From Streptomyces sp. NBC_01481 (GTDB lineage Bacteria; Actinomycetota; Actinomycetes; Streptomycetales; Streptomycetaceae), in assembly GCF_026339995.1 (NCBI RefSeq), contig NZ_JAPEPT010000005.1, positions 558,001-622,000 of the forward strand: DNA of 64,000 bases, written 5' to 3'. Below the pieces are notes generated by a model, which worked only from the letters and a program-made list of their open reading frames with translations, did no database searches and had not been told where the DNA came from. Positions 8,871 through 16,836 of the stretch are shown here, piece by piece (position 1 is the first letter of the stretch; every line of letters starts with the position of its first letter). A program made the position numbers and the translations under genes.

Positions 8871-10283
8871 ATGCCTACGCGCCGAACGATCCCGGTACTG
8901 ATCGGCTGCTGTCTCCTTCTGGTTCTGGCGGCGGTGGCTCCGGCCTCCGCCGCCACCCCCTCTGACCCGGCCGGCATCCCCCGTCTGACCGACGACCGCG
9001 GCCGGACCCTCACCCTGCGCGGCTGGAACGTCGAGGACAAGACGAACCGCGGCGACCGGGCGCTGTCCGCCATCACCGAGAAGCACTTCCGCGACATGCG
9101 CGCCCAGGGCTTCAACTTCGCCCGTCTGCTGGTCTTCTGGGACGACCTGGAGCCCCGGCGCGGCCAGTACAGCGCCGCGTATCTCCGCAAGATCGAGCGG
9201 ATTCTGGACTGGGCCGAGACATACGACATCCAAGTGCTGATCGATTCCCACCAGGACGTGTTCGGCCCGGCCTTCGGGCATCGCGGAATCCCGGAATGGG
9301 CCACCCGGACCGACGGTCTGCCCTTCACCCCGCATCCGGACGACTGGTTCTCCGAGTACTTCGAACCGGCCGTGCAGCGCGCCTTCACCCACCTTTACGA
9401 GGACGAGGACCTGCGCCGTGCCCAGGCACGGATGTGGCGGGTCATCGCCGACCGCTTCGAGCACCACCCGGCCGTTCTCGGCTACGACCTGATCAACGAG
9501 CCGATGGGTGAGCTGCGCGCGGGCGAGGACCTCCCCGCCGCGGCCCGCCGCATCGAGCGCGATCAGCTCACGCCGATGTACAACCGCCTTGCCGACGCCG
9601 TCCGTTCGGCCGACGACGGCAACTGGGTCTTCGTCGAACCGACCCCGATCGTGGGCGAGGGCCTCCCGACCGGCCTCGGCAGGATCAAGGACCCCAAGGT
9701 CGTCTACGCACCGCACTTCTACAACACCGCGATGGAGGCGGGCGCGGACTATGACCCCTCGGCAGGCTGGATCGAGTCGTACGAGGCGGCCGTGACCGCC
9801 TACCCGAAGGAGCAGCGGATCCCGGTCGTGGTGGGAGAGTGGGGTCCCCTCAACAACTCCCTTCCGAACATGGGCCGTTTCTACCGTGAGGCGCTGGCAT
9901 CCCTGAGCCGCTACAGCTCAGGCTGGGCGGGCTATGTCTGGTGCTACGGCGGCGGCTACTGCGCCGTCGACGAGCGCGGTCTCTTCCGCACGAACAAGGA
10001 GCAGACCGCGGCGCCCTACGCGGCGGCCGTCGCGGGGCGGGTCGCGGCCGATACGTACGACCAGGGGTCCGGGACGTACCGCCTGGAGTACCGGGCGCAC
10101 TGGCGGCGGGGCGCGACGGAGATCTCGCTGCCGCCGAGCGCGTCGGGCTGGCGTATCGCCCTGGACGGCCCGGCCTGGACGGACGACCCGACGGTGCCGG
10201 CGGGCAGGGCGTGCACGGTGCGGGTGCGGGCGCTGCCCGGCGCGCGGATCACGGTCACCGTCAGTCCCGGTACACCACGATGA
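8871..10283 (+). CDS. Secreted GH5 glycosidase, endoglycoceramidase-like
   Basis: A 470-residue secreted glycoside hydrolase. Residues 1-28 form a signal peptide (TRR, hydrophobic core, ASA-A cleavage). The catalytic TIM barrel has the family 5 acid/base Glu210 in LINEPMG and nucleophile Glu323 in VVVGEWGP. The combination with SHQDVFGP (about 126-133) and a C-terminal beta-sandwich (about 390-470) is typical of endoglycoceramidase-type GH5 enzymes, which cut glycan from glycolipids; substrate in this organism is not known. The ATG at 8871 is chosen for the complete signal peptide. The last 23 bp overlap the convergent MBL-fold gene. Confidence 0.88.
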   Translation: MPTRRTIPVLIGCCLLLVLAAVAPASAATPSDPAGIPRLTDDRGRTLTLRGWNVEDKTNRGDRALSAITEKHFRDMRAQGFNFARLLVFWDDLEPRRGQYSAAYLRKIERILDWAETYDIQVLIDSHQDVFGPAFGHRGIPEWATRTDGLPFTPHPDDWFSEYFEPAVQRAFTHLYEDEDLRRAQARMWRVIADRFEHHPAVLGYDLINEPMGELRAGEDLPAAARRIERDQLTPMYNRLADAVRSADDGNWVFVEPTPIVGEGLPTGLGRIKDPKVVYAPHFYNTAMEAGADYDPSAGWIESYEAAVTAYPKEQRIPVVVGEWGPLNNSLPNMGRFYREALASLSRYSSGWAGYVWCYGGGYCAVDERGLFRTNKEQTAAPYAAAVAGRVAADTYDQGSGTYRLEYRAHWRRGATEISLPPSASGWRIALDGPAWTDDPTVPAGRACTVRVRALPGARITVTVSPGTPR

Positions 10284-11106
10284 AGTCCCCGCTGTGGGTC
10301 CTGCGTTCGGCGAGGGCGTCGCGCAGCCGTCGCAGATGCGCGGTCGTCAGCTGGAGCGGAGGCTCGTCCGGCTGGTGCGTGGTGCCGCGGGGGTAGTCCT
10401 TGTCCGGGGTTGTCGTCATCTCTATGTGGCAGCCCAGGACATGGGTGACCGGGGTGGTCTCGCAGAAGGCGAGCAGCCGGTCGACGGTGGCGGCGAACAC
10501 CTCCGTGTCCTGGACATACAGTCGGCCGGGGTAGAGCGAGTCGCCGGTGAGCAGCAGCCCGGTGTGCCGGTCGTGGAAGACGACGGCGGCCTCCTGGTGC
10601 CCGGGCCCGGGCACCAGATCGAGCACCCGCCCGCCGAGGTCCAGCTCGGCACGGCCGTCCGGCCAGTCCGTCAGCCCGAAGAACTCCCGTACCTCGCCGA
10701 GCGACGGCCCGACGACTTCGGTGTGCGGCCGGTCCGCGAACTGGGGGTCGCCCGCGATGTGGTCGCTGTGGCCGTGTGTGTGGGCGACCACCAGTCCGTA
10801 CCGCGCGCGGGGATGGCGGGTCAGCCACTGCTCGATCAGCGCGTCGACAGTGGCGCGCAGGGGGAAGTAGACGGGGTCCGGGGTCGCGCCGGTGTCCAGC
10901 AGCAGCGCCCGTTCGTTCCCGAACAGCAGGAAGAGGAACGGGGCTTCGAAGTGCACGGACTTGTTCTGCCGAAGGATCACGGTGTGTTCGGAGTAGGCAT
11001 GCACCTGTATCTCGGAAGCCGGGTCGTGCTTCGGAGAGGGCCAGCCGGCGTGCCACTGGACATCGAGGCTGCCGGTCACGGGTGCGGACGTACGGAAATC
11101 GATCAC
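10261..11106 (-). CDS. MBL-fold metallohydrolase
   Basis: A 281-residue metallo-beta-lactamase-fold hydrolase. The zinc-binding motif appears as HTHGHSDH, followed by a second ligand region PGPGHQEAAVVF and an Asp in LLTGDSLYPG; a later His lies in VLGCHIEM. This is a general hydrolase fold (thioesters, lactones, glutathione esters and others) and the substrate is not predictable. The open frame extends to 11280, but the region upstream is the GC-rich intergenic repeat, so the GTG at 11104-11106 (VIDFRTS) is the likelier start; its ribosome-binding site is weak. It overlaps the GH5 gene end by 23 bp. Confidence 0.8.
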   Translation of the reverse strand: MIDFRTSAPVTGSLDVQWHAGWPSPKHDPASEIQVHAYSEHTVILRQNKSVHFEAPFLFLLFGNERALLLDTGATPDPVYFPLRATVDALIEQWLTRHPRARYGLVVAHTHGHSDHIAGDPQFADRPHTEVVGPSLGEVREFFGLTDWPDGRAELDLGGRVLDLVPGPGHQEAAVVFHDRHTGLLLTGDSLYPGRLYVQDTEVFAATVDRLLAFCETTPVTHVLGCHIEMTTTPDKDYPRGTTHQPDEPPLQLTTAHLRRLRDALAERRTHSGDFIVVYRD

Positions 11107-11147
11107 GGGACCACGGTACGGCGGGAGGTTGTCAACGGGGGGTTTGT

Positions 11148-11251
11148 CCCCCACTCCGCCCTTTCCCGAACTGGGGGGACACCCCCCCAGGCCCCCTGGG
11201 CAGGTACATGTGGGGCTGGCGCCCCACACCTGGAGCGGCAGTTTCGCGCCG
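11148..11251. repeat. GC-rich intergenic repeat, copy A
   Basis: A 104-bp unit starting CCCCCACTCCGCCC and ending in GTTTCGCGCCG, with internal hairpins. It aligns along its length with the copy at 13057-13162 and more partially with 12931-13013. It lies upstream of the MBL-fold gene and immediately left of the insertion sequence. Confidence 0.75.
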
Positions 11252-11267
11252 CGGGCGGGGTTGTCTC

Positions 11268-11306
11268 GAGGCTGTCGCACGGCTCCGGCCCGGTGAAGGT
11301 CAAGAG
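11268..11306 (+). repeat. IS left inverted repeat (39 bp)
   Basis: Begins GAGGCTGTCGCACGG and is identical to the reverse complement of 12889-12927. The bases before it, TCTC, are repeated after the right end. Confidence 0.92.
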
Positions 11307-11356
11307 CGATTCGTTGTTCGGTTCCGAGGATTAGGGAAGCGTCGGAATCTTGGCTG

Positions 11357-12895
11357 GTGGGGCGGAACTTCTTGTCGTGCGACCGTGAATGTGATCTTGA
11401 GATGCCGCGGGATGTCCGGGAGTGGCTGCCGCCCGAGCACCTGTGCTGGAAGGTTCTCGACGTCGTCGAGCTACTTGACCTATCGGCGTTCGAGAACAGC
11501 TACCGTGACGACGGGCGGGGCGGGGTGGCCTACCCTCCCGCGAGCCTGATTGCGTTGCTCCTGTACTGCTACAGCAAGGGAGTGCGTTCCTCCCGTCGCA
11601 TCGAGCAGGCTTGCTGGGACGACGTGGGCTGCCGAATCATCACCGCGAACCGCCGAGTGGACCACTCCACCGTCGCGCGGTTCGTACGACGCCACCGTGC
11701 CGCCTTGAACTCGCTGTTCGTGCAGGTGTTGTCGCTGTGCGGCCGACGTGGCCTGGTCGATCTTTCGGCAGTGGCCGTGGACGGCTCACCGATGGAGGCG
11801 AACGCCTCACGCGACGCCAACCAGCGGCTCCAGCGCCTGGAGGAGACCATCTCCCAGTGCGAGAAAGAGATCCACGCGCTGATGGAGGATGTAGTCGACC
11901 ACGCGCTGAGCGTCGAGGCCGATGGCTCGGCAGCACAGGGCGATGGCGAGGACGCGTGCGACAACTGGCCTCGCCTGTCCCGGCTGTGCGACCGGCTCAC
12001 CCGGGCCCACTTGGCCAGGGACAGACTGCATGAACGGGCTATGCCTTCACCCACCGAGATCCGGATCAAGGTCGAAGCCGCCGAGCGGATGGTGGCCCGC
12101 GCGGAGAAGCGCCTGGCTGCCGAAACCGAGGCTCACCAGGAGAAGCTGAAGAAGTACGAGCTCCGCGTCCGAGAGGACCGGGCGGCAGGACGTCGTGGAG
12201 CGAACGGACGGCCGCCGGTCCCGATGGAGCAAAAGACCGTCCTCGTTCGCCAGCGAACGCGACTGGTGAAGATGCGGGCCTGGCTGGAGCGGGCCCGCAC
12301 ACCCCGACCGGCCCCCTCCCCGGAGTCCCGTGCCTGCCTGAGCGATCCCGACTCCCGGCTGATTCCCGGCAAACGCGGCGGCTACCTACAGGGATACAAC
12401 ATCCAGATCGTGTGCGCCCGCCGTCAATTCTTGCTGGCTATCGAAGCGCACGACAATCCCTCGGACAGGACGGCCCTCGTTTTGATGGTGAAGAAGACCC
12501 AGCACAATCACCAGGCCGCACGGCTCCCCGGCGACATCCAACTCTGGCTCGCCGACAGTGGGTACGCTTCCGCCGCGTCCTTCGAGGCCCTCGCCGACCT
12601 CCCGCTACTGGTCTCGGTCACCAGCGATGCCGACCAGGCAGGCTTTCCCGCGAAACGTCAGCAGGCCCCTGCCGGCCAGCAGGACATGGCGGCCCGCCTC
12701 GCCACCCCAACAGGACGGGCCCAGTACCGTCAACGCAGTGCCCTGGTCGAGCCGGGATTCGCCCAGATCTTCCAACGCTTCGGACGACACCTCAACTACC
12801 GCGGCCGCCAGGCGGTGGACGCCGAGATCAAGCTCCTCGGCACGGTACACAACCTCAACAAGCTCATCAATCACACGCCCAAGAAGCACTCTTGA
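11357..12895 (+). CDS. IS1182-family transposase
   Basis: A 512-residue DDE transposase of the IS1182/IS1380-like class with an N-terminal DUF772-type domain (about 20-110), a central charged coiled-coil insertion (about 155-300) and a C-terminal DDE domain. Likely catalytic residues are Asp in AVDGSP (about 141), Asp in LADSGY (about 398) and Glu in LVEPGF (about 465). The frame is uninterrupted and the stop lies in the right inverted repeat. The likely start is the GTG at 11357; an ATG further in frame (11402) is an alternative. Confidence 0.93.
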   Translation: MGRNFLSCDRECDLEMPRDVREWLPPEHLCWKVLDVVELLDLSAFENSYRDDGRGGVAYPPASLIALLLYCYSKGVRSSRRIEQACWDDVGCRIITANRRVDHSTVARFVRRHRAALNSLFVQVLSLCGRRGLVDLSAVAVDGSPMEANASRDANQRLQRLEETISQCEKEIHALMEDVVDHALSVEADGSAAQGDGEDACDNWPRLSRLCDRLTRAHLARDRLHERAMPSPTEIRIKVEAAERMVARAEKRLAAETEAHQEKLKKYELRVREDRAAGRRGANGRPPVPMEQKTVLVRQRTRLVKMRAWLERARTPRPAPSPESRACLSDPDSRLIPGKRGGYLQGYNIQIVCARRQFLLAIEAHDNPSDRTALVLMVKKTQHNHQAARLPGDIQLWLADSGYASAASFEALADLPLLVSVTSDADQAGFPAKRQQAPAGQQDMAARLATPTGRAQYRQRSALVEPGFAQIFQRFGRHLNYRGRQAVDAEIKLLGTVHNLNKLINHTPKKHS

Positions 12896-12927
12896 CCTTC
12901 ACCGGGCCGGAGCCGTGCGACAGCCTC
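12889..12927 (-). repeat. IS right inverted repeat (39 bp)
   Basis: Perfect reverse complement of 11268-11306; it includes the last codons and the stop of the transposase. TCTC follows at 12928-12931. Confidence 0.92.
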
Positions 12928-13253
12928 TCTCCCCCACCCCGCCCCTTCCCGAAACCCTGACGGGAACGGTGGGGGGCTTCGCCCGCCAGCCCCCGGGCGG
13001 CAGCTTCGCGGCGCAGCCTGCAGGTGCGGGCGTTCGCGGTGCGGGTCGGGATGTTTCCCCCACCCCGCCCCTTCCCGAAACCGGGGGCTTCGCCCCCAGG
13101 CCCCCGGGGGGTGTTGACGTGGGGGCTGACGCCCCCACACCCCCGGCGGCAGCTTCGCGCCGTGGCGGAACCGCGTTCGTGGCCCCCGGGCCCGGCCGCA
13201 CGCCGGACCCCGCGGCCCGGCGAGGACCCGCGCCCCGGACCCCCGCGCCGCGG
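12928..13253. repeat. Gene-free stretch with two GC-rich intergenic repeats (copies B and C)
   Basis: This 326-bp gap holds copy B (12931-13013, lacking the second hairpin) and copy C (13057-13162, full length), both starting CCCCCACCCCGCCCC. Each unit folds into hairpins such as GGGGGCTTCGCCCCC. Open frames through it are unbroken only because the sequence is GC-rich; no gene is supported. It lies at the 3' side of the PadR gene. Confidence 0.75.
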
Positions 13254-14204
13254 CTACGCCTCCGGGTTCCGCAGCAGTGCGCCGATGTGGGACGCCGCCG
13301 TGGACAAGTGGCGGCGGGCCTCCGCCAGTTGGGTGGGTGTGACTCCCTGGTCCCTCGCCGCGTCGCGGATGTCGTCGCGGAAGCGGTCCAGAAGGCGGTC
13401 AAGGTCCCGGGCCGGGTTGTCCGAGTCGGCCGGGTCCTTCGCCCATTCCGGGGGCTCTTCCGCCGGGTCCGGCTTGACGTAGGGGGGCCACGCCGTGCCC
13501 CGCGCCAGGCCGCCCAGCTGCGTGCTCAGCTCCGAAAGGCCCTCCCGTACACCCGTCGGCCAGTCGCCCCGGGCGAAGTGGTCCTGCACCTGGTCCTGGA
13601 CCTGCTTGGCGATGCGCTGCATCTCCCGGCGGGCCGTTTCCTGCGCCTCCTTCGCCTGGCGGCGTGCCTGCTGGGCGTCCTCGCGCGCCCGGCGCGACTC
13701 GTCCTTCGCCCGCCGCGCCTGCTCCTTCCACTCCTGCTTCGCCTTGCGCAGCTCTTCCTTCGCCGCGCGCCACGACTCCTTGTCGCCCCAGTCCGTCTCC
13801 GCCCCGCCGGACGTCGTCCGTGTCTCGGACGCCGCCGCGCGCATCTCGCTGCGCAGCTTGCCCGCCGCGCCGCGCACGTCGTCGCGGATCTCCGCTGCCA
13901 GCTCGGAGACCGACTCGCGGATCTCCAGTTCGAGGTCGGCCAACTCGCCGCTGCGTCCGGCCAGTTCCTCCCGGCCCGCCTCGGTGATCGAGTAGACCTT
14001 GCGTCCGCCCTCGGTGGCATGGGTGACCAGGCCCTCGGCCTCCAGCTTGGCCAGGCGCGGGTACACCGTTCCCGCCGAAGGCGCGTACAGGCCCTGGAAG
14101 CGCTCCTCCAGCAGCCGGATCACCTCGTAGCCGTGGCGGGGGGCCTCGTCCAGGAGCTTCAGCAGATACAGGCGCAGACGGCCATGAGCGAAGACGGGCG
14201 CCAT
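13254..14204 (-). CDS. PadR-family transcriptional regulator with long coiled coil
   Basis: A 316-residue regulator. Residues 8-80 form a PadR winged helix (LYLLKLLDEAPRHGYE, GTVYPRLAKLEAEGL). Unlike the usual short dimerisation helix, residues 90-225 form a long, highly charged heptad-like coiled coil rich in Ala, Arg, Glu and Lys, followed by a Pro-rich linker and a helical C-terminus. The start ATG is one base after the DUF4097 gene stop (TGA-c-ATG), so the pair is translationally coupled. The operon promoter at 15098-15132 carries ATATCGCG elements typical of PadR operators, suggesting autorepression. The ligand is unknown. Confidence 0.88.
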   Translation of the reverse strand: MAPVFAHGRLRLYLLKLLDEAPRHGYEVIRLLEERFQGLYAPSAGTVYPRLAKLEAEGLVTHATEGGRKVYSITEAGREELAGRSGELADLELEIRESVSELAAEIRDDVRGAAGKLRSEMRAAASETRTTSGGAETDWGDKESWRAAKEELRKAKQEWKEQARRAKDESRRAREDAQQARRQAKEAQETARREMQRIAKQVQDQVQDHFARGDWPTGVREGLSELSTQLGGLARGTAWPPYVKPDPAEEPPEWAKDPADSDNPARDLDRLLDRFRDDIRDAARDQGVTPTQLAEARRHLSTAASHIGALLRNPEA

Positions 14205-14205
14205 G

Positions 14206-15063
14206 TCAGAGCACCTTTCCGGTGGGGGCTGCGTCGTGCGGTTCGTCCTCCGCGGACGGCCGGCGCAGCAGGGCGATCGAGCCGGACACGGTCGTCGCCT
14301 TGAGCGTCCCCGTGCCCGCGCCCAGTCTCCCGGTGATCTTCTTCGCGCCCCACTGGCCGCTGACCCGCAGATCGTCGAAGGCGTTGGAGACCGCTCCGCT
14401 CGCGGTGTTCGCCTCGACGCGCGCGTCCGCGGGGTGCGGGAGCCGGATCGCGACCTCGCCGGAGACGGTGGTCAGCCGGATGTCGGTGGGCCTGCCCACG
14501 GGGTCGAGGTCGATGACCATGTCGCCGCTGACCGATTCGGCCCGTACGGAGGTTCCGGCGCCCTCGATCACGGTCAGATCGCCGGACACGGAGTTGTAGC
14601 GCAGATCGCCGGTGACGGACTGGGCCTCCAGATTCCCGGAGACGGTGTCGGCGCGGACCGCGCCGGAGAGGCCGACGAGTGTGGTGTCGCCGCTGACGCC
14701 GCGTACTGCCGTCGTGCCCTGGATGCCGGATACGAAGGCCGCCGCGCCGACCACGCCGACCTCGACCGCCGAACCGGTCGGCACGGCGAGGGAGACGACC
14801 GCGCTGCGGTGCCAGCCCTTGCGGTCGAGCCACTTGAGGAAGCCCTTCCAGGGCAGGTCCTCGTACGCCACGGTCAGCGTGGAGCCCTGTTGGGTCACGA
14901 TCAGCGGGGGGCCCTCGATCTCGGAGACCTCGAGGCGGGCGGAACCTTCGTCCGCGCCCACGACGTTGACCGTTCCGTTGACTATGCGCACGTTGAGTGC
15001 CGTCACGGGGTCGTCGAAGGTGAGCTTCTTCGGCTCAGCGACTTCCCACGTCGACTCTGCCAT
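14206..15063 (-). CDS. DUF4097 beta-strand-repeat protein
   Basis: A 285-residue protein without signal peptide or membrane helix, composed of repeated short beta units with recurring VSGD/VSGN/VSGE turns from about residue 120 to 265, the mark of the DUF4097 right-handed beta-helix-like family. Function is unknown; in many bacteria it pairs with PadR regulators and envelope-stress genes. The ATG at 15061-15063 has a GGGAGGT ribosome-binding site; the upstream open frame is not used. It is the first gene of the operon with the PadR regulator. Confidence 0.87.
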   Translation of the reverse strand: MAESTWEVAEPKKLTFDDPVTALNVRIVNGTVNVVGADEGSARLEVSEIEGPPLIVTQQGSTLTVAYEDLPWKGFLKWLDRKGWHRSAVVSLAVPTGSAVEVGVVGAAAFVSGIQGTTAVRGVSGDTTLVGLSGAVRADTVSGNLEAQSVTGDLRYNSVSGDLTVIEGAGTSVRAESVSGDMVIDLDPVGRPTDIRLTTVSGEVAIRLPHPADARVEANTASGAVSNAFDDLRVSGQWGAKKITGRLGAGTGTLKATTVSGSIALLRRPSAEDEPHDAAPTGKVL

Positions 15064-15097
15064 GGTGCTGACCTCCCTGGGGCGGGCTTGACGCAAC

Positions 15098-15132
15098 ATA
15101 TCGCGTCTCTTGGTAGATACGATATATCGCGA
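15098..15132. promoter_or_regulatory. PadR-type operator in the DUF4097-padR promoter
   Basis: Two direct copies of ATATCGCG (15098-15105 and 15124-15131) lie 26 bp apart; the second is part of the perfect palindrome CGATATATCG (15120-15129). AT-rich ATAT palindromes are typical PadR binding sites. The site is 35-69 bp upstream of the DUF4097 start, placing it over the likely promoter. Confidence 0.6.
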
Positions 15133-15215
15133 ATGGGGGATGTCAAGCGTGGTGGCGGGCACGTGGGGGAGCGCATAACGGTTGTACGGGGGCAAATTGG
15201 CCTAGCGTATGAGCC

Positions 15216-16023
15216 ATGAACGCGACATCCGTGGGCGCGCTGCTCCTCTGCCGGGCCGAGCCGGCTGCCGTACGGCACCCCGCCCATCTGCTGCGCGAAC
15301 AGCAACTGCTCGCACCGGCCGGTGAGAAGTGGAGCGTGCTCGTCCCCGAGGGAAAGCCCTGGCTGGACGGCGGCGAACCGGTCGACCGGGTGCTCGGCGC
15401 CCTGGGCCTCGGCCGTCGCCGTCGGCACGAACTGGCCGGTGCTCGCACTGTGGTGGGACGGCGACCGGAGCGGATTCACCCTCGCGTCCGGTTTCCGCAG
15501 GCCCGTCGGATACGTCTGGCTCGCGGACGGTACGCCGGTCGGCGAGGACGAGGCGATGCGGACCTTCGCGGCTCGCCTCGGGCTCGATCCCGTACTGGAT
15601 CTGCAGGCGATGGAACCGCTCACGCTGCCCGACCCGGAGTCGGACGGGCCAGCCAGGCTGCTCGGCCTGATCGCGGTCCTGGCGCGGTCCGGACTGGCCC
15701 TGCCCGCGGGCCTGGCCCCCGGGGAACCGGCCGACCGGCTGCGGTCGGCCGCCCGCGCGCTGGGCGCGGAGCCGGTGGAGTGGTCGGGCTGGCGCGATGC
15801 GGTACGGGCGGAGCTCGACGCGGTCGAGGAGGGTCCGCTCGGACCGTGGCTGCGCGGCCCGGCGGCCCGGCTGCTGAGCGCGGCGCAGCTGGCGGCGGGA
15901 GTGCCGATGGTGGCGCGGGGGGTACGGCGGCGGAGCGGAGGCTGGGCGGTGGCGGGGGCGGTGCTGATCGTGCACGGGGCGCTGGGGCTGGTGTACGACC
16001 GGGTGCGGGGGCGTCGGGGATAG
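15216..16023 (+). pseudogene. Conserved hypothetical protein gene broken by a +1 frameshift
   Basis: The first 62 or so codons run in one frame from the ATG at 15216 (MNATSVGALLLCRAE); codon bias and protein-like sequence then move to the next frame and continue to the stop at 16021-16023. Removing one C from the CCC run at 15400-15402 joins them into a 268-residue protein with a plausible join (DRVLGA then WASAVAVG). The repaired protein has no recognised enzyme domain; its C-terminus contains a weak hydrophobic segment (AVAGAVLIVHGALGLVY). Without repair, the product would be misframed from about residue 63. It could be a true mutation or a base-call error; I recognise the two halves as one Streptomyces family but cannot name a function. 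Confidence 0.7.
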
Positions 16024-16043
16024 GGGCCCAGTCCCGTCCTCCC

Positions 16044-16065
16044 CCCACGGCCTGGCGGCCGTGGG
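16044..16065. terminator. Hairpin terminator
   Basis: A 9-bp stem (16044-16052 with 16057-16065) and a TGGC loop, with additional flanking CCT/AGG pairing, between the broken gene and the convergent DUF6104 gene. Confidence 0.7.
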
Positions 16066-16106
16066 AGGTACCCCCATCCCGAAACCGCGGCCCGCGCCGC
16101 AGCCCC

Positions 16107-16295
16107 TTACTCGTCCTCGTCCTCGTCCTCGTCGTCCAGCCGCGCCAGCCACGTGGCCAGCCGTTCCACCGGGACCTCGAAGTCCGGGTTGAGGTCGACG
16201 AACGTGCGCAGCTGCTCGGCGAGCCACTCGAAAGTGATCTCCTCCTCGCCGCGCCGCTTCTCCAGCTCCTCGATGCCGCGATCGGTGAAGTACAA
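16107..16295 (-). CDS. Small acidic DUF6104 family protein
   Basis: A 62-residue acidic protein with the pattern MYFTDRGIEELEKRRG at the start, a central amphipathic helix and an Asp/Glu-only tail. I recognise this as the short DUF6104 family that is conserved across Streptomyces; function unknown. It is transcribed away from the conflict locus that starts at 16453, and the 157-bp gap between them must hold both promoters. Confidence 0.8.
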   Translation of the reverse strand: MYFTDRGIEELEKRRGEEEITFEWLAEQLRTFVDLNPDFEVPVERLATWLARLDDEDEDEDE

Positions 16296-16452
16296 GACAT
16301 GCTCCTGGTACGGACGGGGTCTACCTCCTCAGATTACGGCGACTTCCGTCTCTCCCCTGCAACCGCCCGGGCCAGTAACGTCGTCGCCATTCGCACAGCA
16401 CCCAAGTGCGGTGACACTGGGATGAGTTGGCCGTGCAACGACGGGGGGAACC

Positions 16453-16836
16453 GTGACCGGACGCGTCCAGCAGATCGAACTTCCCGGGGGAGCCGTCGTG
16501 CTCGCCCGGCTGTCCACTCCCGGCGGCGGATACGGCGAGGACGACGAGGACGTCGGCTTCGTCGAGAACGCCACCGCCAAGGTCCAGCAGCTCCAGCAGC
16601 TGATCACCCAGGTCGGCGCCTCCGTCCTCGATGCGGCGGCCGCCGCCCAGCCGGACGAGGCGAGCGTCACCTTCGGCGTCGAGCTCACCGCCAAGTCCGG
16701 CGTCGCCCTCGCCGTACTGGCGGCGGGGGAGGCCAAGGCGTCTGTCCAGGTCACCCTCACCTGGCAGCTCAAGGACCAGCCGACCGACCAGGAGACCGAC
16801 CGGCCCTCGGCTCAGGCCCCCGCAGACCCGGCATGA
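16453..16836 (+). CDS. Trypsin-co-occurring domain protein (CU044_2847 / Trypco1 family)
   Basis: A 127-residue protein whose whole length fits the Trypco1 family: an N-terminal beta-rich part (QIELPGGAVVLARL), a central helix around KVQQLQQLI, and a strand pair VTFGVELTAKSGVA. These proteins are named for their constant linkage to trypsin-like proteins in NTP-dependent conflict systems; the role is probably to bind or regulate the protease partner. The GTG at 16453 follows GGGGGAA. Its stop overlaps the ATG of the next gene (ATGA), so the pair is translationally coupled and made in similar amount. Confidence 0.88.
   Translation: MTGRVQQIELPGGAVVLARLSTPGGGYGEDDEDVGFVENATAKVQQLQQLITQVGASVLDAAAAAQPDEASVTFGVELTAKSGVALAVLAAGEAKASVQVTLTWQLKDQPTDQETDRPSAQAPADPA

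Larger units (their letters stand above)
11268..12927 (+). mobile_element. IS1182-family insertion sequence, complete
   Basis: A 1,660-bp element bounded by 39-bp perfect inverted repeats (11268-11306 and 12889-12927) and flanked by the direct repeat TCTC (11264-11267 and 12928-12931), a 4-bp target duplication. It contains one intact transposase gene whose stop codon lies inside the right inverted repeat. It has landed between two copies of the GC-rich intergenic repeat. Perfect ends, an intact gene and an intact target duplication point to a recent insertion. Confidence 0.92.
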
